A stretch of DNA of 64,000 nucleotides, from positions 1-64,000 of the forward strand of contig NZ_JAOAOP010000010.1 of the NCBI RefSeq assembly GCF_030398335.1, given 5' to 3'. This document shows positions 7,513 through 17,397 of the stretch, piece after piece. Made by a program: the position numbers and the translations under genes. Source of the DNA: Aquibium sp. A9E412. Its GTDB lineage: Bacteria; Pseudomonadota; Alphaproteobacteria; Rhizobiales; Rhizobiaceae. Numbering within the stretch: position 1 is the stretch's first letter; each line of letters starts with the position of its first letter. The notes under the pieces are model-generated. The model was not told the origin of the DNA. It was given only the letters and a program-made list of their open reading frames with translations, and made no database searches.

Positions 7513-8785
7513 GCGCCTCGTCGCGCAGCTGCCGCTCGCCGGCATCGCGACGACGCTCGCCGCGCTGATGCTGACCGTCATCATGATCACCTTCCGCCCC
7601 TTCCAGCCGGGCGGGGCGGAGCTTTCCGGCGAGGGCGGCGACATCGTCAACCAGCTCGGCTTCGGCACGCTCGGCATCGCCGCCATCGCCGGGCTCGGCG
7701 CGCTGGCCGACCGGCGCACGATGAGCGCCCTGGTCAGCCCGTGGTGGCTGCTGCTGCTCGCCTTTCTCGCCCTTTCGGTGCTCAACGCGCTCGACCCGGC
7801 CGCGGCCATGCGCACGGCCTCCTTCACGCTGATCGGCATCCTGACCATGGCGGCCGTGCTGGCGCTGCCGCGCGACGCGGAGGCCTTCTCCACGGTGCTG
7901 GCGGTCGCCGGCTTTACCATCGTCGGGCTGAGCTATGCCGGACTGGTGCTGTTTCCCGACGTCGCCGTGCATGGCGGCGACGGGCTCGAGCCGCAGCACG
8001 CCGGCTTCTGGCGCGGCGCCTTCACGCACAAGAACATCGCCGGCCCGGTGATGGCGAGCCTGTCCTTCGCCGGCCTCTATCTGTGGCGGCGCGGCCGGCG
8101 CGGCGGCCTGCTGCTGTTTCTCGCCGCGATGGTCTTCATGGCCAACACCGGCTCCAAGACGACGGCCGGCACGGTGCCGCTCGCCATGCTGCTGGTCGTG
8201 CTGCCGGGCCTCGTCGGCATGCGCGCGGCCGTGCCGCTGCTGCTCGCCTTCGGGCTCGCCGGCGCGGCGATCGGCACCGTCGGCATCGTGCTGATCGAGC
8301 CGGTCGGCGACATCGCCGCGCGCATCGCGCCCGATCTCACCTATACCGGCCGCCTGTCGCTGTGGGAGTTCCTGCGCGAGATGATCGCCGAGCGGCCCTG
8401 GTTCGGCTACGGCTATGCCAGCTTCTGGGGCACCGAGACGGTCTACATGACCGACCAGCCCTTCGACCGCGCCTGGGACATCCGCGGCATCGTGCACGGC
8501 CACAACAGCTATCTCGACCTGGCCGCCTATATGGGCCTGCCGGCGCTCGCCGTGGCGCTCGTCACCCTCGTCGCCGTGCCGATGCTCGACTATCTGCGCG
8601 TGCCGCGGCTGAAGGAGAACGTGCTGATGGCCGACTTCTTCATGATGATCCTAGTCTTCACGCTGCTCAACGCGTTCCTCGAGAGCTTCTTCTTCCGGCG
8701 CGCCGACCCGGTGTGGCTGTTCCTGGTGATGGCCGTGCTCGGCCTGCGCCTGGTGGCGCGGCTGCCGATCAAGAGCCGCGCCTGA
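7481..8785 (+). CDS. O-antigen ligase / Wzy-type polymerase family membrane protein
   Basis: A 434-residue membrane protein with about 10-11 hydrophobic segments. A large periplasmic loop carries FGYGYASFWG and HGHNSYLDLAAYMGLPALAV, the Wzy_C-type signature in which conserved His and Arg residues join or polymerise glycan units. It directly follows and overlaps the GT2 gene. Ligase and polymerase cannot be distinguished by sequence reading. With a flippase nearby, a polymerase of a Wzx/Wzy-type exopolysaccharide is plausible. Confidence 0.8.
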   Translation: MSNTASPTAAERLVAQLPLAGIATTLAALMLTVIMITFRPFQPGGAELSGEGGDIVNQLGFGTLGIAAIAGLGALADRRTMSALVSPWWLLLLAFLALSVLNALDPAAAMRTASFTLIGILTMAAVLALPRDAEAFSTVLAVAGFTIVGLSYAGLVLFPDVAVHGGDGLEPQHAGFWRGAFTHKNIAGPVMASLSFAGLYLWRRGRRGGLLLFLAAMVFMANTGSKTTAGTVPLAMLLVVLPGLVGMRAAVPLLLAFGLAGAAIGTVGIVLIEPVGDIAARIAPDLTYTGRLSLWEFLREMIAERPWFGYGYASFWGTETVYMTDQPFDRAWDIRGIVHGHNSYLDLAAYMGLPALAVALVTLVAVPMLDYLRVPRLKENVLMADFFMMILVFTLLNAFLESFFFRRADPVWLFLVMAVLGLRLVARLPIKSRA

Positions 8786-8967
8786 GGAAGGCCGGCCGGC
8801 GGCTGTTGCAATGGCGCGCGCCAGCGTCCATTGCTGCGCCCGGGTCTCGATGCGCCGGGCCTTTCTGCACGTCCCCCGACCGCAGTCCGGCTGCCGCGCA
8901 TCGTCCTGGCGCGTTGTTGGGCGAACGGGTTCGCGCCGCGCCGGGAAACGCAATTGGGAGCGTTGCA

Positions 8968-9777
8968 ATGGGCAGGAAAGTCATCCTCGTGGGCTGCGGC
9001 AACATGGGCCACGCGATGCTGAAGGGCTGGCTCGACGGCGCGCTGGCACCCGCCGACGTCGCGGTGGTGGAGCCGACCGAGGCGCTGCGCACGCGCGCGG
9101 CCGGGCTCGGCGTGACCGCGGTCGCATCGGCCGACGCGCTGCCGGCCGGCGGCGACGTCGTCGTCTTCGCCGTCAAGCCGCAGGCGATCGGTGAGGTGGC
9201 GCCGGCCTATCGCGCGCATGTCGCAGCCGGCGCGACGGTGGTCAGCGTGGCGGCCGGCATCGGCGTCGCCACCTTCGAGGAGCTGCTCGGCCGCCAGGCG
9301 CCGGTCATCCGCTGCATGCCGAACACGCCGGCGGCGATCGGCAAGGGCATGATGGTGCTGTTCGCCAACCGGCATGTCGACGGCGACACCTTCGGCTTCG
9401 TCGAGGCGCTGATGGCGCGCAGCGGCGCGGTGGCGACGATCGACAACGAGGCGCTGATGGACGCGGTGACGGCGGTCTCCGGCTCCGGCCCGGCCTATGT
9501 CTTCCACTTCATCGAATGCCTGACGGAGGCCGGCACGCAGGCCGGCCTGCCGCGCGAGACCGCCGCCCAGCTCGCCATGCAGACCGTCTACGGCGCCGCC
9601 TGCCTGGCCAGGGAAAGCGGCGAGGCGCCCGGCCGGCTGCGCGAGCAGGTGACCAGCCCGAACGGCACGACCGCGGCCGCGCTCGCCGTGCTGATGGGCG
9701 AGAACCGGCTCCTCGAGCTCGTCGACGAGGCCGTCGCGGCGGCCAAGAAGCGCTCGGTCGAGCTCGGCAAGAGCTGA
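8968..9777 (+). CDS. proC: Pyrroline-5-carboxylate reductase
   Basis: A 269-residue NAD(P)H-dependent enzyme that makes the last step of proline synthesis. The Rossmann motif VGCGNMGHAMLKGW is at the N-terminus, MPNTPAAIGKGM is mid-protein, and the C-terminal dimerisation/active-site region includes AVSGSGPAYVF and QVTSPNGTTAAAL (the family usually has TSPGGTT, here Asn replaces Gly). The ATG at 8968 follows GGGAG at 8956-8960. It stands alone, convergent with the cobalamin cluster. Confidence 0.93.
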   Translation: MGRKVILVGCGNMGHAMLKGWLDGALAPADVAVVEPTEALRTRAAGLGVTAVASADALPAGGDVVVFAVKPQAIGEVAPAYRAHVAAGATVVSVAAGIGVATFEELLGRQAPVIRCMPNTPAAIGKGMMVLFANRHVDGDTFGFVEALMARSGAVATIDNEALMDAVTAVSGSGPAYVFHFIECLTEAGTQAGLPRETAAQLAMQTVYGAACLARESGEAPGRLREQVTSPNGTTAAALAVLMGENRLLELVDEAVAAAKKRSVELGKS

Positions 9778-9806
9778 GCGGTTCCAGGCGAAGCGGACGC
9801 CGGTCC

Positions 9807-9833
9807 GCCGTCCGCGACCGCGGTCTGGACGGC
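9807..9833. terminator. Hairpin between convergent proC and cobT
   Basis: GCCGTCC (9807-9813) pairs with GGACGGC (9827-9833); the loop holds the palindrome GACCGCGGTC. A further 6-bp hairpin (GCGGAC/GTCCGC, 9793-9808) precedes it. It sits in the 67-bp gap between two convergent genes, the expected place for a bidirectional terminator. There is no strong T-run. Confidence 0.4.
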
Positions 9834-9844
9834 CGCGCCCGGCC

Positions 9845-10861
9845 TCAGCCCTTCGCGGCCACGCCCGCCTCGTCGAAGCTCGCCATGCCGGAAAAGCAGG
9901 CGAGCGCGCCGCGCACCACCGGCACGGCGAGGCAGGCGCCGGAGCCCTCGCCGAGCCGCATGCCGAGATCGAGCAGCGGTTCGAGCCCGAGCCGGCCGAG
10001 CAGCCGCCGGTGGCCGGCCTCGGCCGAGACGTGGCCGGCCTGCGCATGCGCCAGGCCGTCCGGCGCGAGGCGGGCGAGCGGCGCGACGGCGGCCGTCGTC
10101 ACGTAGCCGTCGAGCAGCAGCGGAATGCGGTGATGGCGCGCCGCCAGCGCGGCGCCGAGCATGGCGGCGAGCTCGCGGCCGCCGAGCCGCATGGCGGCGG
10201 CGAGCGGATCGGCGACCGTGTCCGCGTGGCGGGCGAGCCCGACGCGCACGGCGGCCGCCTTGCGCTTGAGCCCGTCGGCGTCGACGCCGGTTCCCGGGCC
10301 GACCCAGTCCTCCGCCGGACCGCCGAACAGCGCCGCCGCGAGCGCGGCGGCGACGGTGGTGTTGCCGATGCCCATCTCGCCGAGACAGACGAGGTCGAGG
10401 CCCGGCGTCACGGCGTTCCAGCCGGCGGCGACCGCGGCCAGGAACGCCGGCTCGTCCATCGCCGGGCCGCGCGTGAAGTCGCCGGTCGGCCGCTCGACCT
10501 CGAGCGCGACGACCGACAGCCGCGCCCCGGCGAGGCGGGCGAGCTGGTTGATCGCCGCGCCGCCGGCGTCGAAATTCGCCACCATCTGCGCCGTCACCTC
10601 GGGCGGGAAGGCCGAGACGCCGCGCCGGGCGACGCCGTGCGAGCCGGCGAAGACGAGCACGTCGACGGCCTCGAGGCGCGGCGCGGCACGGCCCTGCCAG
10701 GCGGCGAGCCAGGCGACCAGCGCCTCGAGCCGGCCAAGGCTGCGCGGCGGCTTGGTCAGCGTGTCCTGACGCGCCCACACGGCGGCGGCCGCCGTCGCGT
10801 CGGCCGCCGGCAGGGCGCGGCAGGCATCGGCCAGATCGGCGAGCGTGGCGAAGGCTGTCAT
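9845..10861 (-). CDS. cobT: Nicotinate-nucleotide--dimethylbenzimidazole phosphoribosyltransferase
   Basis: A 338-residue enzyme that activates the lower ligand, making alpha-ribazole phosphate from dimethylbenzimidazole and nicotinate mononucleotide (called CobU in Pseudomonas denitrificans naming). Family motifs: DTLTKPPRSLGRLE, VLVFAGSHGVARRGVSAFP, GEMGIGNTTVAAAL, LLLDGYVTTAAVAPLA and the catalytic-Glu region GMRLGEGSGACLAVPVV. The start at 10861 (MTAFATL) fits the usual length of about 340. It is the last gene of a minus-strand run cobA-cobB-cobS-cobT, 25 bp after cobS. Confidence 0.95.
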   Translation of the reverse strand: MTAFATLADLADACRALPAADATAAAAVWARQDTLTKPPRSLGRLEALVAWLAAWQGRAAPRLEAVDVLVFAGSHGVARRGVSAFPPEVTAQMVANFDAGGAAINQLARLAGARLSVVALEVERPTGDFTRGPAMDEPAFLAAVAAGWNAVTPGLDLVCLGEMGIGNTTVAAALAAALFGGPAEDWVGPGTGVDADGLKRKAAAVRVGLARHADTVADPLAAAMRLGGRELAAMLGAALAARHHRIPLLLDGYVTTAAVAPLARLAPDGLAHAQAGHVSAEAGHRRLLGRLGLEPLLDLGMRLGEGSGACLAVPVVRGALACFSGMASFDEAGVAAKG

Positions 10862-10886
10862 CGCGGTCTCCGTGGCGGGTCGCGGT

Positions 10887-11648
10887 TCAGGTGAAGGCGG
10901 CGACGGCGGCGAGAAGCACGAGCGCCTCGCCGCCCTGCTCGAGCGCGCCGAGGCAGTCGCCGGTGTGGCCGCCGATCTGGCGCCGGCACAGGCGGGCGAA
11001 CAGCCAGCCGGCAAGGCCGAGCGCGGCGGCGGTCGCCAGCGCCGCGCCGAGACCGAGGGGAAGCAGCGCCAGGCCGCCGAGCGCGGCCGCGGTGAGCGCG
11101 GCGCCGCGCGGCACGGCGCCGAGGCCGGTCGACAGGCCGTCGCGGCGGGCCGGCGGCACGGCGCGCAGGAAGGCCGGCATGGCGGCGCGGGCGGCCATGT
11201 GGGCGGCGAGCAACGCCGCCGTCACCGCGGCCGCGCCGGCCGCGGCGAGCGCGGCAAGCGCGGCCGCGCGCATCAGCACCGACAGAATCAGCGCCAGCAC
11301 GCCGTAGCTGCCGATGCGGCTGTCGCGCATGATGGCCAGCTTGTCGGCCGGCGTCGCGCCGCCGCCGAAGCCGTCGGCGACATCGGCCAGGCCGTCCTCG
11401 TGCAGCGCGCCGCTGGCGAGCATCGTGGCGGCGAGCGCGGCGAGCGCGGCCGGCCAGGCACCGAGGCCGAGCCGGGTGGCAGCCAGCCAGGCGAGCGTGC
11501 CGGCGAGGCCGACCGCCGCGCCGGCGAGCGGCGCGGCCCATTGCGCCGCCGCGAAGCCGCCCGGCGGCAGGGCGCGCGCGGCGACCGGCAGCCGGGTGTA
11601 GAAGCCGAGGCAGGCGACGAGTTCGGCCATGCGGTCGCGCTCGCGCAT
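10887..11648 (-). CDS. cobS: Adenosylcobinamide-GDP ribazoletransferase (cobalamin synthase)
   Basis: A 253-residue polytopic membrane enzyme that joins adenosylcobinamide-GDP and alpha-ribazole (CobV in P. denitrificans naming). The conserved FYTRLPV near the N-terminus, [18 protein letters not shown] with acidic metal-binding residues, and DSRIGSYG are all present. About six hydrophobic segments follow. It lies 3 bp downstream of cobB and 25 bp upstream of cobT, consistent with the final assembly step encoded as one unit. Confidence 0.95.
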   Translation of the reverse strand: MRERDRMAELVACLGFYTRLPVAARALPPGGFAAAQWAAPLAGAAVGLAGTLAWLAATRLGLGAWPAALAALAATMLASGALHEDGLADVADGFGGGATPADKLAIMRDSRIGSYGVLALILSVLMRAAALAALAAAGAAAVTAALLAAHMAARAAMPAFLRAVPPARRDGLSTGLGAVPRGAALTAAALGGLALLPLGLGAALATAAALGLAGWLFARLCRRQIGGHTGDCLGALEQGGEALVLLAAVAAFT

Positions 11649-11651
11649 CGT

Positions 11652-12977
11652 CTAGCCCCGCGCGATGGCGTGGAAGAAGGTGCCGCTGACGCGCCCGCGG
11701 CGGCCGCCGGACGGGCCGAGCGGACGGCCCTGGCCGTCGGCCAGCTCGGCCAGCGGCGCGTCGTCGCCGGCGTCGAGCACGCGGGCGTAATGGAACTCGT
11801 GGCCGCGCACGGTGGCGCCGCGCGGCCCGAGCACGCCGTCGGCGGACAGCGTCGCGGCGCGGTAGCCGAGATTCATGCGCCGCCGGGCGAAGCTGGTGCG
11901 GTGGCCGAGCAGACCGGCCATCGCATGGGTGGTGCCGTCGGCGTCCTCGAGGCTCTCGCCGAGCACCATGAAGCCGCCGCACTCGCCATGCACCGGCCGC
12001 GTCTCGGCGAAGCGGCGCAGCCCGGCGCGAAAGCGCGCCGCGCCGGCCAGCCGGCCGGCATGCAGCTCGGGATAGCCGCCGGGCAGCCAGCAGGCGTCGC
12101 AGTCGTCGGGCGGCGGCTCGTCGGCGAGCGGCGAGAAGGCGACGAGCTCGGCGCCGCTGCGGCGCCAGTGGCGGGCGACATGCGGATAGACGAAGCTGAA
12201 GGCGGCGTCGCTGGCCAGCGCGATGCGCTGGCCGGGCGGCGGCAAGGCGGCGGCGGCGGCGTCCGGCGCGGCGTCGAGACCGGCGAGCGGCCGGGCGAGC
12301 GCCAGCACGGCATCGAGGTCGAGGGCGTCCTCCATGACGTCGGCGAGCCGCTCGACATGGGCGGCGAGATCGGGGTGCTCGCCGGCTTGCACGAGACCGA
12401 GATGGCGCTCCGGCAGGCTCAACGTCGGATCGCGCAGCACGCCGCCGACCACCGGCAGGCCGAGCGCGGCGATCGCCGCGCCGGCGAGCGCGCGGTGGCG
12501 TTCGCTGCCCAGCCGGTTGAGCACCGCACCGCCGATCGTCACCGCGCGGTCATAGGCCATGAAGCCCCTGGCGACGGCGGCCGCGGTCTGCGACTGGCCC
12601 GACACGTCGAGGACCAAGAGCACAGGCAGGCCGAAGCGGCGGGCCAGGTCGGCGGCCGACCCCGAGCGGCCCGGCGTGCCGGGAATGCCGTCGAACAGGC
12701 CCATGGCGCTCTCGGCAACCACGAGGTCGGCGCCGGCCGCCGCGTCGGCGAGCAGGCGCGCGACGAGCGCCGGCGGCATCGCCCAGCTGTCGAGATTGAC
12801 GCCCGGCCGGCCGGTGGCGGCGGCATGGAAGCCGGGATCGATGTAGTCGGGCCCCGACTTGACGCCGGCGACCGCCACGCCGCGGCGCACCAGCGCGCGC
12901 ATCAGGCCGATGGTGACGCTGGTCTTGCCGGCGCCCGAGCGCGGCGCGCCGACGATCAGGCCGCGCGGCGCGTTCAC
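11652..12977 (-). CDS. cobB: Cobyrinic acid a,c-diamide synthase
   Basis: A 441-residue ATP-dependent glutamine amidotransferase that amidates side chains a and c of hydrogenobyrinate or cobyrinate. The N-terminal dethiobiotin-synthetase-like domain has the P-loop GAPRSGAGKTSVTIGL. The C-terminal class I amidotransferase domain has the nucleophile Cys in VHGECGGFMVLGESL and a His in GTFFHAIA. The ATG at 12977 overlaps the cobA stop (ATGA). Confidence 0.95.
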   Translation of the reverse strand: MNAPRGLIVGAPRSGAGKTSVTIGLMRALVRRGVAVAGVKSGPDYIDPGFHAAATGRPGVNLDSWAMPPALVARLLADAAAGADLVVAESAMGLFDGIPGTPGRSGSAADLARRFGLPVLLVLDVSGQSQTAAAVARGFMAYDRAVTIGGAVLNRLGSERHRALAGAAIAALGLPVVGGVLRDPTLSLPERHLGLVQAGEHPDLAAHVERLADVMEDALDLDAVLALARPLAGLDAAPDAAAAALPPPGQRIALASDAAFSFVYPHVARHWRRSGAELVAFSPLADEPPPDDCDACWLPGGYPELHAGRLAGAARFRAGLRRFAETRPVHGECGGFMVLGESLEDADGTTHAMAGLLGHRTSFARRRMNLGYRAATLSADGVLGPRGATVRGHEFHYARVLDAGDDAPLAELADGQGRPLGPSGGRRGRVSGTFFHAIARG

Positions 12978-13777
12978 GGCGCACCGTCCGCGACCGTCGA
13001 GCCGGCGAGCTCGTCGCGCATCGCCACGATGTCGCCCACCATGACCAGCGCGGGCGCCGTCAGCCCGGCCTCGGCCGCCGCGCCGGCGAGCGTCGCGAGC
13101 GTGGCGACGACGACGCGCTGGTCGGGCGTCGTCGCGGCGGCGATGGCGGCGGCCGGCGTGGCGGCGGCGAGGCCGCCGGCGATCAGCCGCTCGGCGATGC
13201 CCGGCAGATTCTTCAGCCCCATATAGACGATGATCGGCTGGCCGGTGGCGGCGAGCGCGGCCCAGTCGAGGTCATCGTCGGCGCCGACGGCGTGGCCGGT
13301 CGCCAGCACCACCGCCTTGTTGATGCCGCGCATGGTGGCCGGGATGCCGGCCGCCGCGCCGGCGGCGAAGGCCGAGCTGACGCCCGGCAGCACGCGGAAG
13401 GGAATGCCGGCGGCGGCCAGCGCGCGCGCCTCCTCGCCGCCGCGGCCGAAGACGTAGGGATCGCCGCCCTTGAGCCGCACGACGCGGCGGCCGGCGCGGG
13501 CGAGCGCGATCAGCCGGGCGGTGATGTCGGCCTGGGTGGCCGACGGCTTGCCGCCGCGCTTGCCGGCGAAGACGCGCTCGGCGCCCTCGGCCATGTCGAG
13601 CACGGCGGCGTCGACCAGCGCGTCGTAGACCACCACCTCGGCCTGGGCGAGCGCGTCGGCGACGTCGAGGGTCAGGCAGCCGGGGTCGCCGGGGCCGGCG
13701 CCGGCGAGCCAGACATGGCCGGGCTCGAGCCGGGCGCGCGGGCGCCGGCGGCGGATCGGCTTGGCGGGACCTTTCAT
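12974..13777 (-). CDS. cobA: Uroporphyrinogen-III C-methyltransferase
   Basis: A 267-residue SAM-dependent methyltransferase that makes precorrin-2 from uroporphyrinogen III, the branch point from haem. Motifs: VWLAGAGPGDPGCLTLDVADAL near the N-terminus, VVRLKGGDPYVFGRGGEEARAL, and VLPGVSSAFAAGAAAGIP. It is the first gene of the cobA-B-S-T run and diverges from cbiD across a 152-bp gap. That gap has no visible riboswitch, so this operon may rely on another promoter control. Confidence 0.95.
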   Translation of the reverse strand: MKGPAKPIRRRRPRARLEPGHVWLAGAGPGDPGCLTLDVADALAQAEVVVYDALVDAAVLDMAEGAERVFAGKRGGKPSATQADITARLIALARAGRRVVRLKGGDPYVFGRGGEEARALAAAGIPFRVLPGVSSAFAAGAAAGIPATMRGINKAVVLATGHAVGADDDLDWAALAATGQPIIVYMGLKNLPGIAERLIAGGLAAATPAAAIAAATTPDQRVVVATLATLAGAAAEAGLTAPALVMVGDIVAMRDELAGSTVADGAP

Positions 13778-13929
13778 GCGCTCGACCTCGACCGACTCGC
13801 GGCGCGGCCGCGCTTCCGCGCGCGGCCTTCCGGCGGCAGCGGGGCGCCCGTTGCGTCGCGTTGCGCTCGCATCGTTGCTGGCGAAAAACCGGCACCCGCT
13901 TGCGCGCGTGATGCGCTATAGCTGGCGCG

Positions 13930-15042
13930 ATGAGCGAGGAGGCCCCCCATCTGCGGCGCGGCTGGACGACCGGCGCCTGCGCGGCGGCCGCCGCCAAGGC
14001 GGCCTGCCGGGCGCTGCTTTACGGCCGCTTCCCCGATCCGGTGACGATCACCCTGCCGGGCGGCCAGGCGCCGGCCTTCGCGCTGGCGACCAGCCGCAGC
14101 GGCGACGGCGCGGCGACGGCCGGCATCGTCAAGGACGCCGGCGACGACCCCGACGTCACGCATGGCGCGCTCGTCGAAAGCACGGTGCGGCGCGGGGCGC
14201 CGGGCAGCGGCATCACCTTTCGCGCCGGCCCCGGCGTCGGCACGGTGACGCGCGCCGGCCTGCCGGTCCCGCCCGGCGAGCCGGCGATCAACCCGATGCC
14301 GCGGCAGATGATCGCGCAGGCGCTGGCCGACGTCGCGCCGGGCGGCGACTTCGAGGTCACCGTGGCGGTCGCCGACGGCGAAAGGCTGGCGGAGCGCACG
14401 CTCAACCCGCGGCTCGGCATCCTCGGCGGGCTGTCGATCCTCGGCACCACGGGCATCGTGATCCCGTTTTCCTGCGCGGCGTGGATCCACTCGATCCATC
14501 GCGGCATCGACGTGGCGCGCGCCGCCGGGCTCGACCATGTCGCCGGCGCCACCGGCGCGACCTCGGAGGCGGCGGCCGCCCGCCATCACGGCCTGCCGGA
14601 GATGGCGCTGATCGACATGGGCGACTTCGCCGGCGGCATGCTGAAATATCTGCGCGGCCACCCGCTGCCGCGCGTCACGGTGGCCGGCGGCGTGGCCAAG
14701 ATGACCAAGCTCGGGCAAGGCATGCTCGACCTGCACTCCAAGCGCGGCCGCGCCGATCTCGCCGCGCTCGCCGCGCTGGCCGAGGCGGCCGGCGGCAGCC
14801 CGGCGCTGGCCGCCGCGATCGGCGCGGCGAACACGGTGGCCGAGGCCTTCGCGCATGCCGAGGCGGAGGGCCTGGCGCTCGGCGACGCGGTGGCGGCCGG
14901 CGCCTGGCGCACGGCGGCCGGCGTTCTGGCCGGCAGCGACATCCGCCTCGAGGTGCTGGTGTTCGACCGCACCGGACGGCTGCGGGGCGAAGCGCCGTTC
15001 GCTCATGTGCCCGGCTCCGCGCGGCCGCGGAAGCGGCGCTGA
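13930..15042 (+). CDS. cbiD: Cobalt-precorrin-5B C(1)-methyltransferase type protein
   Basis: A 370-residue protein with the CbiD hallmarks: [18 protein letters not shown] at the N-terminus, [25 protein letters not shown] and [14 protein letters not shown] in the middle, and a C-terminal [22 protein letters not shown] region. In the anaerobic pathway CbiD performs C1 methylation. Here it lies among aerobic-route genes and no cobF is present in the window, so it probably replaces CobF. It is transcribed opposite to its neighbours, and its last 40 bp overlap the end of cobM. Confidence 0.93.
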   Translation: MSEEAPHLRRGWTTGACAAAAAKAACRALLYGRFPDPVTITLPGGQAPAFALATSRSGDGAATAGIVKDAGDDPDVTHGALVESTVRRGAPGSGITFRAGPGVGTVTRAGLPVPPGEPAINPMPRQMIAQALADVAPGGDFEVTVAVADGERLAERTLNPRLGILGGLSILGTTGIVIPFSCAAWIHSIHRGIDVARAAGLDHVAGATGATSEAAAARHHGLPEMALIDMGDFAGGMLKYLRGHPLPRVTVAGGVAKMTKLGQGMLDLHSKRGRADLAALAALAEAAGGSPALAAAIGAANTVAEAFAHAEAEGLALGDAVAAGAWRTAAGVLAGSDIRLEVLVFDRTGRLRGEAPFAHVPGSARPRKRR

Positions 15043-15773
15043 TAGCCGGCATCGTAAAGCGCGCTCTCGGCAAAGCCCTCGGCGGCCAGGGTCGGCCCGA
15101 CGAAGATGATCGCGGTGCGCTCGATCGGCTCGGCTGCGAGCCGGTCGGCGATGTCGGCGAGCGTGCCGCGCACCACGCGCTCGTCGTCCCACGAGGCGCG
15201 CGCCACCACTGCAACCGGACAGGCCGCGCCATAGAGCGGCACGAGGTCGGCCGCCACGCGCTCGATGGCGTGGATCGCCAGATGGATGGCGAGCGTGGCG
15301 CCGGTGGCGCCGAAGCCGGCCAGCGTCTCGCCGGGCGGCATCTTCGAGGCGCGGCCCGAAATGCGGGTCAGCACCAGGCTTTGCGCCACCTCCGGCAGGG
15401 TGAGCTCGCGGCCGAGCGCGGCGGCGGCGGCGGCGAAAGCCGGCACGCCCGGCGTCAGCGTGTAGCCGATGCCGCGGCGCTGCAGGCGGCGGATCTGCTC
15501 GGCCACCGCACTCCACACCGACAGATCGCCCGAATGCAGCCGCGCCACGTCGTGGCCGGCCGCGTCGGCGGCGGCGAACTCGGCCTCGATCTCGTCGAGC
15601 GACAGCGGCGCGGTGTCGACGATGCGCGCGCCGGGCGGGCAGTGCGCGAGCAGCGCCTTCGGCACCAGCGAGCCGGCGTAGAGGCAGACCGGCGCACGCG
15701 CGATCAGGTCGCGGCCGCGCAGCGTGATGAGATCGGCCGCGCCGGGGCCGGCGCCGATGAAATGAACCGTCAT
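15003..15773 (-). CDS. cobM: Precorrin-4 C(11)-methyltransferase
   Basis: A 256-residue SAM-dependent tetrapyrrole methylase. [22 protein letters not shown] begins the protein; [19 protein letters not shown] and [19 protein letters not shown] are the substrate/SAM loops; [19 protein letters not shown] is characteristic of CobM/CbiF. It methylates C11 of precorrin-4. The start overlaps the stop of cobE by 4 bp, and the 3' end overlaps the convergent cbiD. Confidence 0.94.
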   Translation of the reverse strand: MTVHFIGAGPGAADLITLRGRDLIARAPVCLYAGSLVPKALLAHCPPGARIVDTAPLSLDEIEAEFAAADAAGHDVARLHSGDLSVWSAVAEQIRRLQRRGIGYTLTPGVPAFAAAAAALGRELTLPEVAQSLVLTRISGRASKMPPGETLAGFGATGATLAIHLAIHAIERVAADLVPLYGAACPVAVVARASWDDERVVRGTLADIADRLAAEPIERTAIIFVGPTLAAEGFAESALYDAGYQRRFRGRAEPGT

Positions 15774-16153
15774 GGCTCCTCCGTGGTGGCGAGCGCGCAG
15801 GTCACCGGCCCTTCGGCGTGGCGCGGGCCGATGAGGCGGCCGCGCGGTCCGGCCGCCGCCAATGCGGCGGCCTCCGACAGGCTGGGCACACCGGTCGCCG
15901 CCAGCGCGCGCGGCGAATGCGTCAGCGTGCGCGCGGCCGCGCGCTGCAGGTCGGCGGCGGCGACGGCGGCGAGGCGCAGGCCGAGCGCGGCGGCGGCGCC
16001 GGCAAGGCCGGGCTCGGCCGCCTTGGCCGCCGAGCTGGCGAGAAGGCCCACATCGCCGGGCGCCAGGCCATGGCCGCGCGTGGCGGCCGACACGGCGGCC
16101 AGCACCGCCGCGACACTCGCGCCGCGGCGGGCGCCGATGCCGGCGACGATCAT
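15770..16153 (-). CDS. cobE: Cobalamin biosynthesis protein CobE (CbiG C-terminal-like)
   Basis: A 127-residue protein matching the C-terminal domain of CbiG. It begins [21 protein letters not shown] and has [13 protein letters not shown] and [15 protein letters not shown] motifs. CobE is required for aerobic cobalamin synthesis, but its catalytic role is poorly defined in the family. The start overlaps the cobL stop (ATGA) and its end overlaps cobM, so cobL-E-M forms one tight unit. Confidence 0.88.
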   Translation of the reverse strand: MIVAGIGARRGASVAAVLAAVSAATRGHGLAPGDVGLLASSAAKAAEPGLAGAAAALGLRLAAVAAADLQRAAARTLTHSPRALAATGVPSLSEAAALAAAGPRGRLIGPRHAEGPVTCALATTEEP

Positions 16154-17397
16154 GGCTTCACCCAGGCCCACTGGGTGACCGGCATCGCCGGGCGCCAGCC
16201 GGTCAGCCCGCCGACCGGGGCCGCGCGCGCCAGCGACAACCGCACCAGGCGGCCGCCGAGCGCGGCCTGCCGGCGGGCGAGCTCGGCCTCCATGGTGAGC
16301 GTCACGGCATTGGCGACCAGCCGGCCGCCGGGCGCCAGCGCGGCGAGCGCCGCATCGAGCAGGCCGGGCTGCGTGCCGCCGCCGCCGACGAACACGGCAT
16401 CGGGCGCGGCGAGGCCGGCAAGCGCGTCCGGCGCCCGGCCCTCGACCACGGCGAGATCGGGCACGCCGAGCGCGGCGGCGTTGGCGCGGATGCGGGCGGC
16501 GCGCTCGGGCACCGCCTCGATGGCGGTTGCCGCAAGCGAAGGATGGCGCAGCATCCACTCGATGGCGACGGAGCCGGCGCCGGCGCCGATGTCCCACAGA
16601 TGCTCGCCACGGCGCGGCGCCAGGGCGGCCAGCGTGAGGGCGCGGATCTCACGCTTGGTGAGCTGGCCGTCATGCGCGAACAGCGCGTCGTCGAGACCGG
16701 GCGCGAGCGGCAGCACGCGCGCTTGCGGCCCGGCCGCGACCCGGATCGCCACCAGGTTGAGCGGATCGACCGCGGCGAGCGAGAACGCCACGGCCGTCGT
16801 CTCGCGGATGCGCTCGCGCGGGCCGCCCAGCGCCTCCAGAACGGTGAGACGCGAGGCGCCGAAGCCGGTGTCGCACAGGAGCCGGGCGAGCGCCGCCGGG
16901 CCGTCGCCGTCCGACGTCAGCGCCAGGATGCGGGCGCCGGGATGCAGCAGCGGCAGAAGCCGCGCCGGGGCGCGGCCGTGCAGCGATACGGTCTCGGTCT
17001 CGGCCAACGGCCAGGCAAGCCGCGCGGCGGCGAGCGCGAAGGCCGAGGGTGCCGGCACGACGCGCATCTCGTCCGCCGGCACATGGCGCGCCAGCGTGGC
17101 GCCGACGCCGTGGCAGAAGGGATCGCCGGAGGCGAGCACGCAGACCGGCCGGCCGCGCAGCGCCAGCACCGCGGCCATGCCGGCGTCGAAGGGGCGCGGC
17201 CAGGGCCGCGCGGTGCCGGCGATCAGGGCGCCGGCGAGCTCGAGATGGCGGGCGCCGCCGAACACCGTCTCGGCCGCGCCGACCAGGCGGCGCGCCTCGG
17301 CGCCGAGGCCGGCCGCGCCGTCCTCGCCGATGCCGACGATGGACAGCCACGGTGCCGCCGGTGCAATCTCCGCGCGCGAGTCAGGGAGCATGGCCAT
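16150..17397 (-). CDS. cobL: Precorrin-6Y C5,15-methyltransferase (decarboxylating)
   Basis: A 415-residue two-domain enzyme. The N-terminal CbiE-like tetrapyrrole methylase domain (about 15-210) has [11 protein letters not shown] and [16 protein letters not shown]. The C-terminal CbiT-like class I methyltransferase domain (about 225-415) has [14 protein letters not shown] and [16 protein letters not shown]. It methylates C5 and C15 and removes the C12 acetate carboxyl. The ATG at 17397 lies in the palindrome ATGGCCAT shared with the divergent cobK start. An alternative Met is two codons in, at 17391. Confidence 0.93.
   Translation of the reverse strand: MAMLPDSRAEIAPAAPWLSIVGIGEDGAAGLGAEARRLVGAAETVFGGARHLELAGALIAGTARPWPRPFDAGMAAVLALRGRPVCVLASGDPFCHGVGATLARHVPADEMRVVPAPSAFALAAARLAWPLAETETVSLHGRAPARLLPLLHPGARILALTSDGDGPAALARLLCDTGFGASRLTVLEALGGPRERIRETTAVAFSLAAVDPLNLVAIRVAAGPQARVLPLAPGLDDALFAHDGQLTKREIRALTLAALAPRRGEHLWDIGAGAGSVAIEWMLRHPSLAATAIEAVPERAARIRANAAALGVPDLAVVEGRAPDALAGLAAPDAVFVGGGGTQPGLLDAALAALAPGGRLVANAVTLTMEAELARRQAALGGRLVRLSLARAAPVGGLTGWRPAMPVTQWAWVKP

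Noticed and set aside
10845-13226. 793-residue plus-strand frame opposite cobS and cobB
   Set aside because: Low-complexity Arg/Gly/Ala sequence, the shadow of three coupled cobalamin genes.
13778-13929. A third cobalamin riboswitch between cobA and cbiD
   Set aside because: No B12 box or conserved core sequence can be found on either strand of this 152-bp gap.
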